Assembly (NCBI GenBank): GCA_910579325.1
Contig: CAJTTU010000002.1
Span: forward strand, 1 to 64,000
Direction: 5' to 3'
Source of the DNA: an uncultured Lachnospiraceae bacterium
GTDB lineage: Bacteria; Bacillota; Clostridia; Lachnospirales; Lachnospiraceae
DNA: 64,000 nt
In this document: piece by piece, positions 37,461 through 46,307 of the stretch
Layout of the letters: each line of letters starts with the position of its first letter
How positions within the stretch are numbered: position 1 is the stretch's first letter
The notes under the pieces: model-generated
Seen by the model: only the letters and a program-made list of their open reading frames with translations
Told to the model about the DNA's origin: nothing
The model's database searches: none
Program-made: the position numbers and the translations under genes

Positions 37461-37708
37461 AGCCAATTCTCCTTGCAGGTAAAGCTTTTTTGTACATGTG
37501 AATTTTCGTTGTTTGGTTTATGAGAAGTATATCATAAAATGCAAGTATGAACAATGCGCAATAGAGGCAAAAAATGTGAAAAATACAAACAAATGTTCGA
37601 AAGTGGTAAAATTTTGGAAGATGAAGAGAGGGTGAAAAATGAGGACAGTTAATTTGAAAAACCGTATTAGAAATGGCATCAAATCAAATACGGCTTATAT
37701 GCAAAACC

Positions 37709-37735
37709 TTCGTAGAATATTTCATTCTGCGAAAA
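37709..37735 (+). repeat. 27-bp imperfect palindrome, copy 1
   Basis: Arms TTCGTAGAAT and ATTCTGCGAA around ATTTC, followed by AA. The identical 27 bp appears inverted at 38128-38154. Confidence 0.85.
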
Positions 37736-38127
37736 TATTTTATCCAAAAGACATCATGCCAATTATATAGAATGTCTGAATCACTGTCAACCATTTTAAA
37801 AGATTTCAGAATTCGGTTCCAAATATTTAATAAAAGGTGTCAGAACCAAAAGGAATATCGGCTGTTAAATGCCTTTCTTACCTCTTATATCGGCAGTTTT
37901 CCCGAATCCCTTAACCCGTTAGAAACAGTTTTTCCCTGAAAAAGATTTATTCGTCGTCAAAATCACCGTCAGAAGACTCTTTACTGCTGTCCCGTTGTCC
38001 GCCAAACGAAGCAAAAGACCTATATTTTCCTGAAGTATTTGCGGACATATTCGTTTTCTGTCCATTTACCGTCAAAAAAGTGGTCAGACGCTCCCAAAAG
38101 TCCCGAAAAATCAGCTATATCGGGCCT

Positions 38128-38154
38128 TTTTCGCAGAATGAAATATTCTACGAA
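38128..38154 (-). repeat. 27-bp imperfect palindrome, inverted copy 2
   Basis: Exact reverse complement of copy 1. It lies 57 bp upstream of the TnpB-like start, a position suited to an operator or a transcript hairpin. Confidence 0.85.
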
Positions 38155-38211
38155 AATCGGTCCGGCCGAAAACAGAAAGGCCGGGCGTAGCCTGTTTAAG
38201 GGAAGATAGGG

Positions 38212-39522
38212 ATGCCGCCGCAAACGATATTTAAAACGGTTTACCAATACAACAAGATTCCGGTCCCCTCCGGGGATATGACAAAGCTGCAGGAAATCGC
38301 AGGCGATTGCCGCAGTGTCAGGAATTACGTGTATGAGCGTTACGGCGGAATCGGCGGTCTTTCAAAAATCTATCCGGGTTACGCCGTGCAGAACGAGATG
38401 ACCCGAAGCGGATTACGGGAGCGGCTGGGATTGCCCTCCGTTTACTTCTATCTTTCCATTTTCGATGCGCTGGAAGATATCAGGAGCCAGTGGACACACA
38501 CAAAAAGTCGGATCGAGCAGAATATCAGGGCAAACCATGAGCTGACGCCGAAAGACAGACATTACCTGCGTTTTGTGATGAAACAGAGAAGTTGTTTTGA
38601 AGCGATTCTGACAGGCGGCAGGATGGAACTGTCCGGGGATTGGGAAAAGTCTTATGAGGCTCTCGGTGAAAAAGTCAATGTTCACAGGCTGAATCAATAC
38701 CTCCGGCGGCAGGTGCGCAGGCATCTGCGAAAACCCCATACGGAAACGGCGGATGGATTTCCGGTTTCCGCGAAAGCGTACCGGTATGCGGATCACGGCA
38801 TTTACGTCGCAATGAAGGAGAAGCGGAAAAGGCTTTTTATCCTGCTGACAGATAATAACCGTTACGACAGGCAGATATATATCCGGCTTTATCCGAAAGA
38901 TGGGAATATCACCATCAATGTGCCGATCGAGGTAAGACAGAGAAAGCCTGCCGGCTATGACGGAGAGATCGGGCTTGCGATCGGAATGCGCCGCATGTTT
39001 GTGACGGACAGAGGCAGCGTCTACGGGGAACGATATCTGGAATATCAGTCAGCCCTTACGGATTACGTACAAAAAAAGCTGCCGGGCCACCGCAGAAACG
39101 CAGAGAACAATCCCGGAACGAAAAAGTATGACGCAGGGAAAGCAAGACTGGAAGCTGCGCTGCGCACTTACGTAAATGCGGAAATCAACCGGATGCTGGA
39201 GACAGAAAAGCCGGGAACTGTATATTTTCCGAAATTGCCAGGCGTATCGAAGGCCGGGATAAATAAAAAGGTGAATACCGCTGTCAGCATGTGGCAGAAA
39301 GGCTATGTAAAAAGCAGGCTGGCACAGAAGTGTAAAGAGCGCTCAGTGGAATTTGTCGAAGTGTTCGGAAAAGGGATCAGCGTCACGTGCAGTTACTGTG
39401 GAGCGGCGGGTAAAAAAGACGGAGAGATTTTCCGTTGTAACTCCTGCGGACTGGAAATGCCGGAGAAGCAGAATACGGCGGGGAATGTGATGAGAAAAGG
39501 ACAGGAGCTGAAACGTTCATAA
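38212..39522 (+). CDS. TnpB-like protein with apparently inactive RuvC centre (TldR-like)
   Basis: 436 residues. The N-terminal half (FKTVYQYNKIPVPSGDMTKL, CRSVRNYVYERYGG) and the helical middle match the TnpB/Cas12f layout, and a zinc ribbon lies at C393/C396 and C409/C412. The RuvC-I segment is IGLAIGMRRMFVTDRG (residues 253-268): where active TnpB has GIDLG, this has Ala at 256. RuvC-II reads TVYFPKLP with Pro340 where Glu is expected. RuvC-III reads EKQNTAGNV with Lys419 where Asp is expected. All three catalytic acids therefore look replaced while the fold is kept. TnpB-like nuclease-dead repressors (TldR) of this kind are known as RNA-guided transcription regulators. No TnpA gene is nearby. 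Alignment is by eye. Confidence 0.75.
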   Translation: MPPQTIFKTVYQYNKIPVPSGDMTKLQEIAGDCRSVRNYVYERYGGIGGLSKIYPGYAVQNEMTRSGLRERLGLPSVYFYLSIFDALEDIRSQWTHTKSRIEQNIRANHELTPKDRHYLRFVMKQRSCFEAILTGGRMELSGDWEKSYEALGEKVNVHRLNQYLRRQVRRHLRKPHTETADGFPVSAKAYRYADHGIYVAMKEKRKRLFILLTDNNRYDRQIYIRLYPKDGNITINVPIEVRQRKPAGYDGEIGLAIGMRRMFVTDRGSVYGERYLEYQSALTDYVQKKLPGHRRNAENNPGTKKYDAGKARLEAALRTYVNAEINRMLETEKPGTVYFPKLPGVSKAGINKKVNTAVSMWQKGYVKSRLAQKCKERSVEFVEVFGKGISVTCSYCGAAGKKDGEIFRCNSCGLEMPEKQNTAGNVMRKGQELKRS

Positions 39523-39883
39523 TAGAAGGAACCATGGATGAATGCGCCGTCAGGCTGTATTTAACCGAAACCGGGGACGGGAAAAGGACTGTGGGGAATT
39601 CTTTTGATAAATCCGAAAAAATTTGTCACAGACACGTTTTGCCGGATGCGATATAAAAACAAGACGGCATTAGAAGCCGCTTTCGATTGAAGGTGGGTAT
39701 TGGATATGCCAGGACCTGTGGGAACTCCGGGCGGGAAACCGTGTGGGAGAGGTACCGGGAGCGAAGCGGACAGGGACCAGATGTGCGGGAAATTACGCAC
39801 AGAGGAACTGTAAGCAGCATCTGTAATTGATGTCCAAATATGTTTTATTAAATATGACACGGATAAAAGGAGGAACATCAGAG
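39523..39883 (+). ncRNA. Candidate guide RNA (omega-RNA-like) region downstream of TnpB-like gene
   Basis: No coding frame, but dense pairing and purine-rich wording such as GCCAGGACCTGTGGGAAC and GGGCGGGAAACCGTGTGGG, which resemble IS605-type tnpB 3' ends. A TGTGCG/CGCACA hairpin lies at 39782-39801. In IS200/IS605 elements the omega-RNA scaffold occupies this place and the guide follows it. The scaffold boundary and guide are not determined. Confidence 0.4.
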
Positions 39884-40405
39884 ATGGAAGAAATAGAGAA
39901 AACGGGAGAAAAGAAATCGAAGAAAAAAGTAATTATCATAGTGGTGATTGTGGCGCTGCTGGTGGTAATTGGGGCTTTGGGGTTTGTGATTTTTAATCTG
40001 TTAAATAAAGAAGAACCCAAACCGCAGAGGGATGTCTCCCAGGGCCTTGTGGTGGATGGTGGTATGGAACAAAAGGCTAAAGATGCCAGGTTTACTACAG
40101 ATATGAATATGATCTGGACATTCCCGTCAGGGAGCGTTACTTCCAACAATGCAATAATCGGGAATTCCGCCAGTAACCTTTATGAGTGTTATTTTGAGGT
40201 TTATCTGGATGATGAGGAGCAGACACTGCTTTACAGTTCACCGGTGATCCCGGTGGGGAAGAGGCTGGAGGAATTAAAGCTTGATAAAAGCTTACCTGAT
40301 GGTACTTATGATGCCATGTGTACCTACCATGTGCTGGATGATGAGGATCCTGAAAAAGAATTGGGATCAGTTTCCTTTGCGGTCAGTCTGGTGTTTGGCC
40401 AATGA
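39884..40405 (+). CDS. Membrane-anchored surface-cluster protein, unknown
   Basis: 173 residues from ATG 39884 (AAGGAGG 9 bp upstream). A lysine-rich cytoplasmic start (MEEIEKTGEKKSKKK) is followed by one hydrophobic helix (IIIVVIVALLVVIGALGFVI) and a soluble extracellular part with WTFPSGSVTSNNAI, YFEVYLDDEEQTLLYSSPV and LPDGTYDAMCTYHVLD. This beta-rich part recurs beside secreted surface proteins in Lachnospiraceae, and one follows here. Function is unknown; a role in assembly or anchoring is a guess. Confidence 0.7.
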   Translation: MEEIEKTGEKKSKKKVIIIVVIVALLVVIGALGFVIFNLLNKEEPKPQRDVSQGLVVDGGMEQKAKDARFTTDMNMIWTFPSGSVTSNNAIIGNSASNLYECYFEVYLDDEEQTLLYSSPVIPVGKRLEELKLDKSLPDGTYDAMCTYHVLDDEDPEKELGSVSFAVSLVFGQ

Positions 40406-40524
40406 TTGATACATGATTCCCGGGGCAGGATGGGGACGGGAGTGAGGCAGAGCTTCTGGTACCGGATGCCACGGGGAATGTATATAGATTCAAATTCAAA
40501 TTTTATTAAATGGAGGAATGAAGT

Positions 40525-41646
40525 ATGAAGTTTAATGCTAAGAGAGCGGCAGCCTTTGCCATGGCAGCCTCGATGTGTCTTTCAGTTCCGGCTTTTGCGG
40601 CAGAAAACAGTGATAAGACAGCCGGCGATTTTACGACAAGCTTTGATATCTATTCACCTACGCTGACGGTCAGTGTGCCGCTCAATTTGGATGTTGAGGT
40701 GAATCCTTTTGCAGATAGCAGTGTTACTACACTGCAATACTACAGCGTAGCTTCTCAGAGCATGGATATTTGGAATGCTTCTACGGATACCAAGAAGGAT
40801 ATCGGTATTCCGGTAAATGTGGAGGTACAGGCCAGCATTGCGTCAAATGCTGAGGGTGTGGTGACGGAATATGGTACTTTCCAAGAAGATTCTAAATCCA
40901 CAAAGAAGAGAATTCATCTGGATCTGGCAAGTCCGACAGCGCCGACAGTAGCACTGGTTACTGGTCAGACCCCTGCATGGAAAGACCCTGCTGCTACGGA
41001 TAAAAAGCTGGATCTGAAAGTGGAAAATTATACATTAACTGCGATGGATTATAAAGCTGCTTCTAATAAAACGGCTATTACAAAGTTTGGCTCCTTGCTT
41101 TCTGTAGATATTGCGGCACCTACGACAAGTGCAACAGAAACGTCAACTGGTTCTAAAGATAAATTTTCTAAAGATCCCGAAAAAATTCTTCCTACCGTAG
41201 GTTCTTTTGCTGTAGTTGGTACAGCTAACAGCCATGCGGATTGGAAAGATACTGACGTGGCTGTGAATGTTAGCTATAAGATCACTGCAAGCAACCCGCT
41301 GGCGATTACGACTCCTGGCGTAGACGGCGGTGCAGTGACAGTTGCGGCCGATACTGATGCCACAATTGTTATAAAAGACGTGGGCGAGGCTACCGTAGAA
41401 GCCATTGCGGTTCATAATGACAAAGAAGGCGGATATGGGGATTATATTTGGGATGCTGACAGATATACTGTTACGTATGCCGAGGATAACAGTACTCCTG
41501 CCAAAACAGATGCAACAATCACGATTTCCAAAGATGGAGAAGGCGGCCTTGCTTACCTTGCCTCTGCTTATAAAGGTGAAGCTCAAGATCTTTGCATCAA
41601 ATTGTCTGATGGACGTATGGTTGTTAGTACACTGACTCAGAATTAA
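40525..41646 (+). CDS. Secreted surface protein of unknown family
   Basis: 373 residues with a clear signal peptide (MKFNAKRAAAFAMAASMCLS, cleavage after VPAFA). The mature part starts FTTSFDIYSPTLTVSVPLNL and is Thr/Ala/Asp-rich and beta-prone, with no cysteine in the segments read and no LPxTG or transmembrane anchor. The opening resembles WxL-like or pilin-like beta-sandwich proteins, but the match is weak. It lies 120 bp after the membrane-anchored protein and ends at a strong terminator, so the two are likely cotranscribed. Confidence 0.75.
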   Translation: MKFNAKRAAAFAMAASMCLSVPAFAAENSDKTAGDFTTSFDIYSPTLTVSVPLNLDVEVNPFADSSVTTLQYYSVASQSMDIWNASTDTKKDIGIPVNVEVQASIASNAEGVVTEYGTFQEDSKSTKKRIHLDLASPTAPTVALVTGQTPAWKDPAATDKKLDLKVENYTLTAMDYKAASNKTAITKFGSLLSVDIAAPTTSATETSTGSKDKFSKDPEKILPTVGSFAVVGTANSHADWKDTDVAVNVSYKITASNPLAITTPGVDGGAVTVAADTDATIVIKDVGEATVEAIAVHNDKEGGYGDYIWDADRYTVTYAEDNSTPAKTDATITISKDGEGGLAYLASAYKGEAQDLCIKLSDGRMVVSTLTQN

Positions 41647-41680
41647 TTATAGTAAAACCTTAAGAAATAATGTAAAAAAA

Positions 41681-41708
41681 CAGGGCGTTTCTGCCACGCC
41701 CTGTTTTT
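41681..41708. terminator. Intrinsic terminator
   Basis: CAGGGCGT / ACGCCCTG stem with a 7-nt loop, an A-run before and T5 after, 35 bp beyond the surface-protein stop. Confidence 0.88.
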
Positions 41709-41813
41709 CTCTTTATAGAAAATTGTATTTTCATAATGGAGGATCCGGTAAAAAATATGCTTAAATGTACATCACGCAGGCATATGTTCTGCCGGATGCG
41801 GAAAGGGGCTGTT

Positions 41814-42421
41814 ATGGATAGAAGGCGGGTATTGTTTTTGGCAGCGTCGTTTTTAGGGCTTGTTTGGGCTTTTCCTGCAAATGTGGCTTTGGGAGAAGGG
41901 ACGGCAGGCACAAGTGTAAGCGGAGACATAATAACAAAGGAGACGGAACCGTATTCTGTAGATGGATCGGCTGCGGATAAAACAGAAACCGGAGAAATGG
42001 AAAAATATGAGAACGACAAAAATGAAGTAAAAAACGTAGGAGTGACAAAAACTGAGGGAACGTTAGAAGATAAAGAAACTGTAAAAAATGAAGAAGAACG
42101 CAAAATTGAAGATCTGGTAATTAACAAAGAAAACGTCAGGATGCGGACGGATATGGGCCGGGATACTGCCATATACCGTGTTTCATTGAGGAAAGTCGGG
42201 ACGACGGAGATAAAGAAGTAGATGGTGAAAAGAAAAGAATATCGGATACAGAGGAAGAAATGACAACAGAAACAAATCTATCCGGCGAAAAGACAGAGGA
42301 ATTATCATCGGAGAAAGAAACGACTGTGGAAGAAGAATCATCCGAAAGGGAAACTATATCGGAGGATATGCCGTCAGGGGAAGTAACATCAGCCGAGGGA
42401 ACAGACAAAAAAGAAGGGTAA
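41814..42421 (+). pseudogene. Secreted acidic low-complexity protein, probably frameshifted
   Basis: From ATG 41814 (AAAGGGG 6 bp upstream) a signal peptide MDRRRVLFLAASFLGLVWAF is followed by Glu/Lys/Thr-rich sequence to a stop at 42219-42221. In another frame the same composition resumes without a gap (DDGDKEVDGEKKRISDTEEE onward to SAEGTDKKEG, stop 42421), reaching almost to the next start. The composition continues so smoothly that a single indel near 42190-42215 is the simplest reading. A real short protein plus a chance frame is the alternative. No domain is recognised. Confidence 0.5.
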
Positions 42422-42427
42422 GCTGAT

Positions 42428-43687
42428 ATGGACATGAGAAAAGGGCAGAAAAAAGAATGGAAGAGAAAACCATGGCCTCTGACAGTGGAAAACCTGTTTG
42501 ATGACGGCGTAAATTTCTGGTTTACGGAATTCACTTTTAACGGTTTGTTTCAAATGAATAAGAAAAATCGTATTCCTCGGTTCATTGGGGAATTTCCAGG
42601 GGAGGATTTTTCTCAGGGGAGGCTATACACTTCCATGGTTATGTGTAATGGAAAGCTGTATTTTGCGCCTTTTTTTGCCAGAGAGATTGGCACATATGAT
42701 TTGAGAACAGGGGAGTTTGGAAAAATCCCCATTCTTGTTCCTGAGAAAAGGGCAGGCTGGGACTGGAGTCGGGAAAAATTTTTTAAAGTTATGGCATCGG
42801 GAAAGCTGGTTTATTTTTTACCTTGTCATTATCCGGGGATTTTGTGTTATGACACGGAAACCGGCACATTCGACCTGTATGATCAGTGGGTGGATGAAGT
42901 GGAAAGGATGCGGATAAGCGAATGGTGGTATTTTTTTGATTATGAGCTGTCTGGCAGTACCTTATATCTTCCCTGTGGCTGCGCAGACAGTGTGGTTATG
43001 ATTGATATTGTTCAAAAGAAAACACGAATGTTGAAAGTGCCCGGAGGAGATTTTCCCTGTCGATTTTGCGGCATCTCCCAAAACGCAGGGTATTTTTATT
43101 TACTTCGAGGGGATGGGGTCGTGGTAAAACGGCGTTTGGAGACAGAGGAAGAGAATGAGAAGATAATCCGGTTGTCAGCGAAAAATGATGAAGAAGAGCA
43201 GGAGATCACTTTTTATCCGGTATGCCAGGCAGGAAGATATCTGTATTTTTTCCCTTTTCTGGAAGGAAATTGTTTTCGGTTGGACATGGAGCACTGCAGA
43301 GTAGAGCCTGTAAAGGACTTTGACGATGAACAAAGCTTTGAAGGTTCTTGCTTTTTATTTCTCACGTCTCTTTGGGATGGAGAAACCTTGTATGCGACAG
43401 GGGGGAGAAGCCGTCTGTTTCTGGAGTGCCACCAGAAACAGAGAGAAGTCGTTTCGACTGGTTTGTTTTTGCGGGAGGATGAGCAGAGATTTCTGGAGGA
43501 CAGAAAGAGGACGGATTTCCTTTTGCGAAACCGACAAAGGGAGATTTATGAAAATGAATGGGATTCTCTGGGGCTGTTGATGTCTGTGTTTGAGAAAGAA
43601 GAAGATGCGCAGAATCTTTTTTTAGTGAAAAAATCGGTCACAGAATGTATCACATATGGAGAAGGAATATATCGGATTCTGATTTGA
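42428..43687 (+). CDS. Cytoplasmic beta-propeller-like protein, unknown
   Basis: 419 residues without signal peptide. Repeated blade-like units read NGKLYFAPFFAREIGTYDLR, GKLVYFLPCHYPGILCYDTE, GSTLYLPCGCADSVVMIDI and GRYLYFFPFLEGNCFRLDM, each a G-x-L-Y-F strand followed by a Y-D or M-D turn, as in WD/Kelch-type propellers. The start is 6 bp after the end of the preceding frameshifted gene. I do not recognise a named family. Similar proteins are found near polysaccharide or surface gene clusters, which fits the following genes. A protein-binding scaffold or sensor role is inference. Confidence 0.65.
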   Translation: MDMRKGQKKEWKRKPWPLTVENLFDDGVNFWFTEFTFNGLFQMNKKNRIPRFIGEFPGEDFSQGRLYTSMVMCNGKLYFAPFFAREIGTYDLRTGEFGKIPILVPEKRAGWDWSREKFFKVMASGKLVYFLPCHYPGILCYDTETGTFDLYDQWVDEVERMRISEWWYFFDYELSGSTLYLPCGCADSVVMIDIVQKKTRMLKVPGGDFPCRFCGISQNAGYFYLLRGDGVVVKRRLETEEENEKIIRLSAKNDEEEQEITFYPVCQAGRYLYFFPFLEGNCFRLDMEHCRVEPVKDFDDEQSFEGSCFLFLTSLWDGETLYATGGRSRLFLECHQKQREVVSTGLFLREDEQRFLEDRKRTDFLLRNRQREIYENEWDSLGLLMSVFEKEEDAQNLFLVKKSVTECITYGEGIYRILI

Positions 43688-43796
43688 TAAAAATATAAAA
43701 AACTGTTGCGGGATTTTTGTCACTGTATGACATGAAATAAACGACTTATGTGTTGGGAATGAGAAAGCGCTTTGATGGAATAAGGAGGTCAAGTGG

Positions 43797-46292
43797 ATGG
43801 AGCGGAACTTGTTAATCTCCGGAGATTTCGGACAGTGGAGGATAGAGGATCTGCGATGGGAGCGGGTATTCGACTATTTCTTTTGCGGTGACAGACGGAT
43901 TTTGTATGTTGTCGGTGAAAAGGGTAAGTTGCTGGGAATTATCACTTTAAAAGATTTTTTGGAGAATCCATTTCAGCTGGAAAAAGCGATAAACCGGAAT
44001 TATTTTTTTGTGGAGGATGGTCCTGAAAGCAAAGTTCTTGCTCAGGCCAGAGATATCTATAAAAAACGAAAGATTTTGTCAGAGTTGCCTGTTATTGATA
44101 GCAGGCGTCATATGACAGGGTATGTGACATATGTACCCCAATGCCAGGAAGAAGCAGTTCCAAAGGTTCTTCAGGAGGTGAGGGAAAAAATAGAGGCCCT
44201 GAAAACCAGCTATTATTTAAAAGAGGAGCTGGAGGCTTTTTACCAGATAGAAGATGGAACAGAGATTTTTATCAGGCAGTGTCCTATTGGTCTTGAGTTT
44301 GCTTCACTTTTTGACGGAAATTTAAAGATGACCTTCCTTTCGGAACAGGAGTATCTGGATTTGATCAAGCGTTTGATGCGGAATGTAAATTGCCGTACGG
44401 AACAGGAAAAAACCTGTTTGCTGTTTGATCTGGATTCGGGAAAGCGACGGGAGCTGTGTCAACGATTTGGACTGGATTTTGTGTATGGACTGGAAACGTT
44501 TTTACAAGAATTTCTGGAATTGGTGAACAAAGGAGTGTTTTCCATCCTGTTACGGATCACGCAGACAGCGAGATATACTCTGGAGGACTTTATCAGAGAT
44601 AATGGTATGGAGGATATATCTTTTGCGACCAACAGGCTGCTGACAGGTTATTTATCCCGGTATATGAGGGAACGCCACATTCCTTTGGATATAAGGGCAT
44701 CAGATTATATTACAGTCATGCAGGTGGGGTGTCTGGTAAACGGAGTCAGGGGATGTCCTATTGATCCTATTGGATTTGAGTATTGCGATATGGTGGAGCA
44801 GCAATATTCTTTTATGGAAGAAGCCAAGAAAAAAGGAGTGTCCGTATTTTGCGTCAGCGCCGCTGTTCATGCGAAAACTACGGATACGGAAAAGCAAAGG
44901 ATACAAAGGCTGGGCAGACTGGAAAATCTGCTTGCTGAGAAAAATGTGGAGTTTATACAGCAATTATATCAGGATGTATGCGAGGATCAATCACCATTGG
45001 AATATGCGGAAGAATTGTTCTATCACTTTCCTGTAAGGAGAAGATTTGAGAATGATCTGGTTGTTAATGAGGATTATACCAGTCGTTATGTAAATATAGA
45101 AAATGGGATTCGTAGAACTTGCTATCAGCCGGAGAAATATGGGAATACCATATATTTTATAGGCCCCTGTTTTGCCATGGGTTCTTTTGTGGAAGACCGG
45201 CATACGATTCCATCTTTGCTTGCGAAGTTGCTCAGGGAGAATGGTTACGCTTACAGAGTAGTAAATTTAGGTGTTTTGGCTTCTAATCAAAGCAAACGGA
45301 TGATTCGGTCGCTGGAGTTGGAGAAGGGGGATATTATCATCTGCCTGATGTACAACGAGGGAGGGGGAGAAACGGGGAAGGTAATGGACCCCAGCCCGGC
45401 TTTTAACCGACTTTGGCCCAGAAAAGATATGTTTTTGGACAAAGGAGTACATTGTAACGCAGAAGGAAATAAAGTTTATGCACAGGCGATTTATGACTAC
45501 ATTTATCCGGCATTGAAAAAGAATGTGCCGGTTTTAAAAAAATTTAATATTTATAATGTGTTTAAACCTGATGTTCATGATTTTGGTTTATATGGAGCAA
45601 AAGAATATTTAGAGATGCTTTTTCACAAAAGGGAAACAGTTCCCCAAAGCGCTAAAGTGATTGGAAGCATTGTGATGAATTGTAACCCTTTTACTTTAGG
45701 TCATGGGCATTTGGTAGAGTATGCCAGAGAAAACTGCGACTATCTTTTTATTTTTGTAGTTCAGGAGGACAAATCCTTTTTCCGGTTTGAGGATCGGTTT
45801 GCCATAGCAAAGGCTTATTGTAAACAGTATGATGATGTAACGGTATTGCCCAGTGGGAAGATGATTGTTTCCGGCGTATCTTTTCCGGAATATTTTAAAC
45901 GAGAAGTGGTACGAGATCAGGAAAGAGAGCATAAGCCTATTATGGTGACGCCGGCGATGGATTTTCGTCTGTTCGCTTATTATATTGCGCCGGCTTTGGG
46001 AATTCAAAAGCGGTTTGTGGCAGAAGAGCCTTTGGATTATGTAACCAGGGAATACAACGAGAGCATGAAACGGGTACTTTCCGCTTTTAATATCCAGGTA
46101 GAGGAAATTCCAAGAAAAGTTCTTCCCAGCGGGGAGATAATCAGTGCTTCCAGGGTGAGAAAATTATATCGAGAGCAGTGTTTTGAAAAGGTGAAAGAGC
46201 TGTTGCCAGATAGTACTTGGGAATATTTGGATGCAAAAGGTTTTTTTTGCGTCGGGAACTACTCCAGAAAAGAAAAATCGAGTTTGCGGTGA
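43797..46292 (+). CDS. Three-part protein: CBS-like, SGNH-like and citrate-lyase-ligase-type nucleotidyltransferase
   Basis: 831 residues. Residues 1-115 look like a CBS pair (RRILYVVGEKGKLLGIITLKDF). Residues 120-430 are not recognised. Residues 445-580 have an SGNH-hydrolase-like pattern: YFIGPCFAMGSFVEDRHTIP at one end and HCNAEGNKVYAQAIYDYIYP at the other. Residues 620-825 have VMNCNPFTLGHGHLVEYARE, a cytidylyl-transferase-type fold as in CitC, ending IISASRVRKLYREQCFEKVK. The final domain would activate an acyl or phospho-compound with ATP or CTP. First gene of the second glycan cluster. AAGGAGG precedes it. Confidence 0.7.
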   Translation: MERNLLISGDFGQWRIEDLRWERVFDYFFCGDRRILYVVGEKGKLLGIITLKDFLENPFQLEKAINRNYFFVEDGPESKVLAQARDIYKKRKILSELPVIDSRRHMTGYVTYVPQCQEEAVPKVLQEVREKIEALKTSYYLKEELEAFYQIEDGTEIFIRQCPIGLEFASLFDGNLKMTFLSEQEYLDLIKRLMRNVNCRTEQEKTCLLFDLDSGKRRELCQRFGLDFVYGLETFLQEFLELVNKGVFSILLRITQTARYTLEDFIRDNGMEDISFATNRLLTGYLSRYMRERHIPLDIRASDYITVMQVGCLVNGVRGCPIDPIGFEYCDMVEQQYSFMEEAKKKGVSVFCVSAAVHAKTTDTEKQRIQRLGRLENLLAEKNVEFIQQLYQDVCEDQSPLEYAEELFYHFPVRRRFENDLVVNEDYTSRYVNIENGIRRTCYQPEKYGNTIYFIGPCFAMGSFVEDRHTIPSLLAKLLRENGYAYRVVNLGVLASNQSKRMIRSLELEKGDIIICLMYNEGGGETGKVMDPSPAFNRLWPRKDMFLDKGVHCNAEGNKVYAQAIYDYIYPALKKNVPVLKKFNIYNVFKPDVHDFGLYGAKEYLEMLFHKRETVPQSAKVIGSIVMNCNPFTLGHGHLVEYARENCDYLFIFVVQEDKSFFRFEDRFAIAKAYCKQYDDVTVLPSGKMIVSGVSFPEYFKREVVRDQEREHKPIMVTPAMDFRLFAYYIAPALGIQKRFVAEEPLDYVTREYNESMKRVLSAFNIQVEEIPRKVLPSGEIISASRVRKLYREQCFEKVKELLPDSTWEYLDAKGFFCVGNYSRKEKSSLR

Positions 46293-46307
46293 AAGGGTAA
46301 AAAGGGA

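Larger units (their letters stand above)
37467..38211. other. Non-coding stretch upstream of the TnpB-like gene
   Basis: About 745 bp with no convincing gene. It holds a CCGTATT/AATACGG hairpin at 37662-37693, two inverted copies of a 27-bp palindrome (37709 and 38128), and AT-rich sequence between them. The hairpin is of the sort seen at transposon left ends, but no end could be fixed. Short open frames here merely translate the palindromes. Confidence 0.6.

Noticed and set aside
37673..38247. Two short frames, one on each strand, both containing VEYFILRK
   Set aside because: The shared peptide is simply the translation of the inverted 27-bp repeat; neither has a good ribosome-binding site.
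38212..39522. Active IS200/IS605 transposon
   Set aside because: No TnpA gene is present, transposon ends could not be defined, and the TnpB-like catalytic residues look lost.
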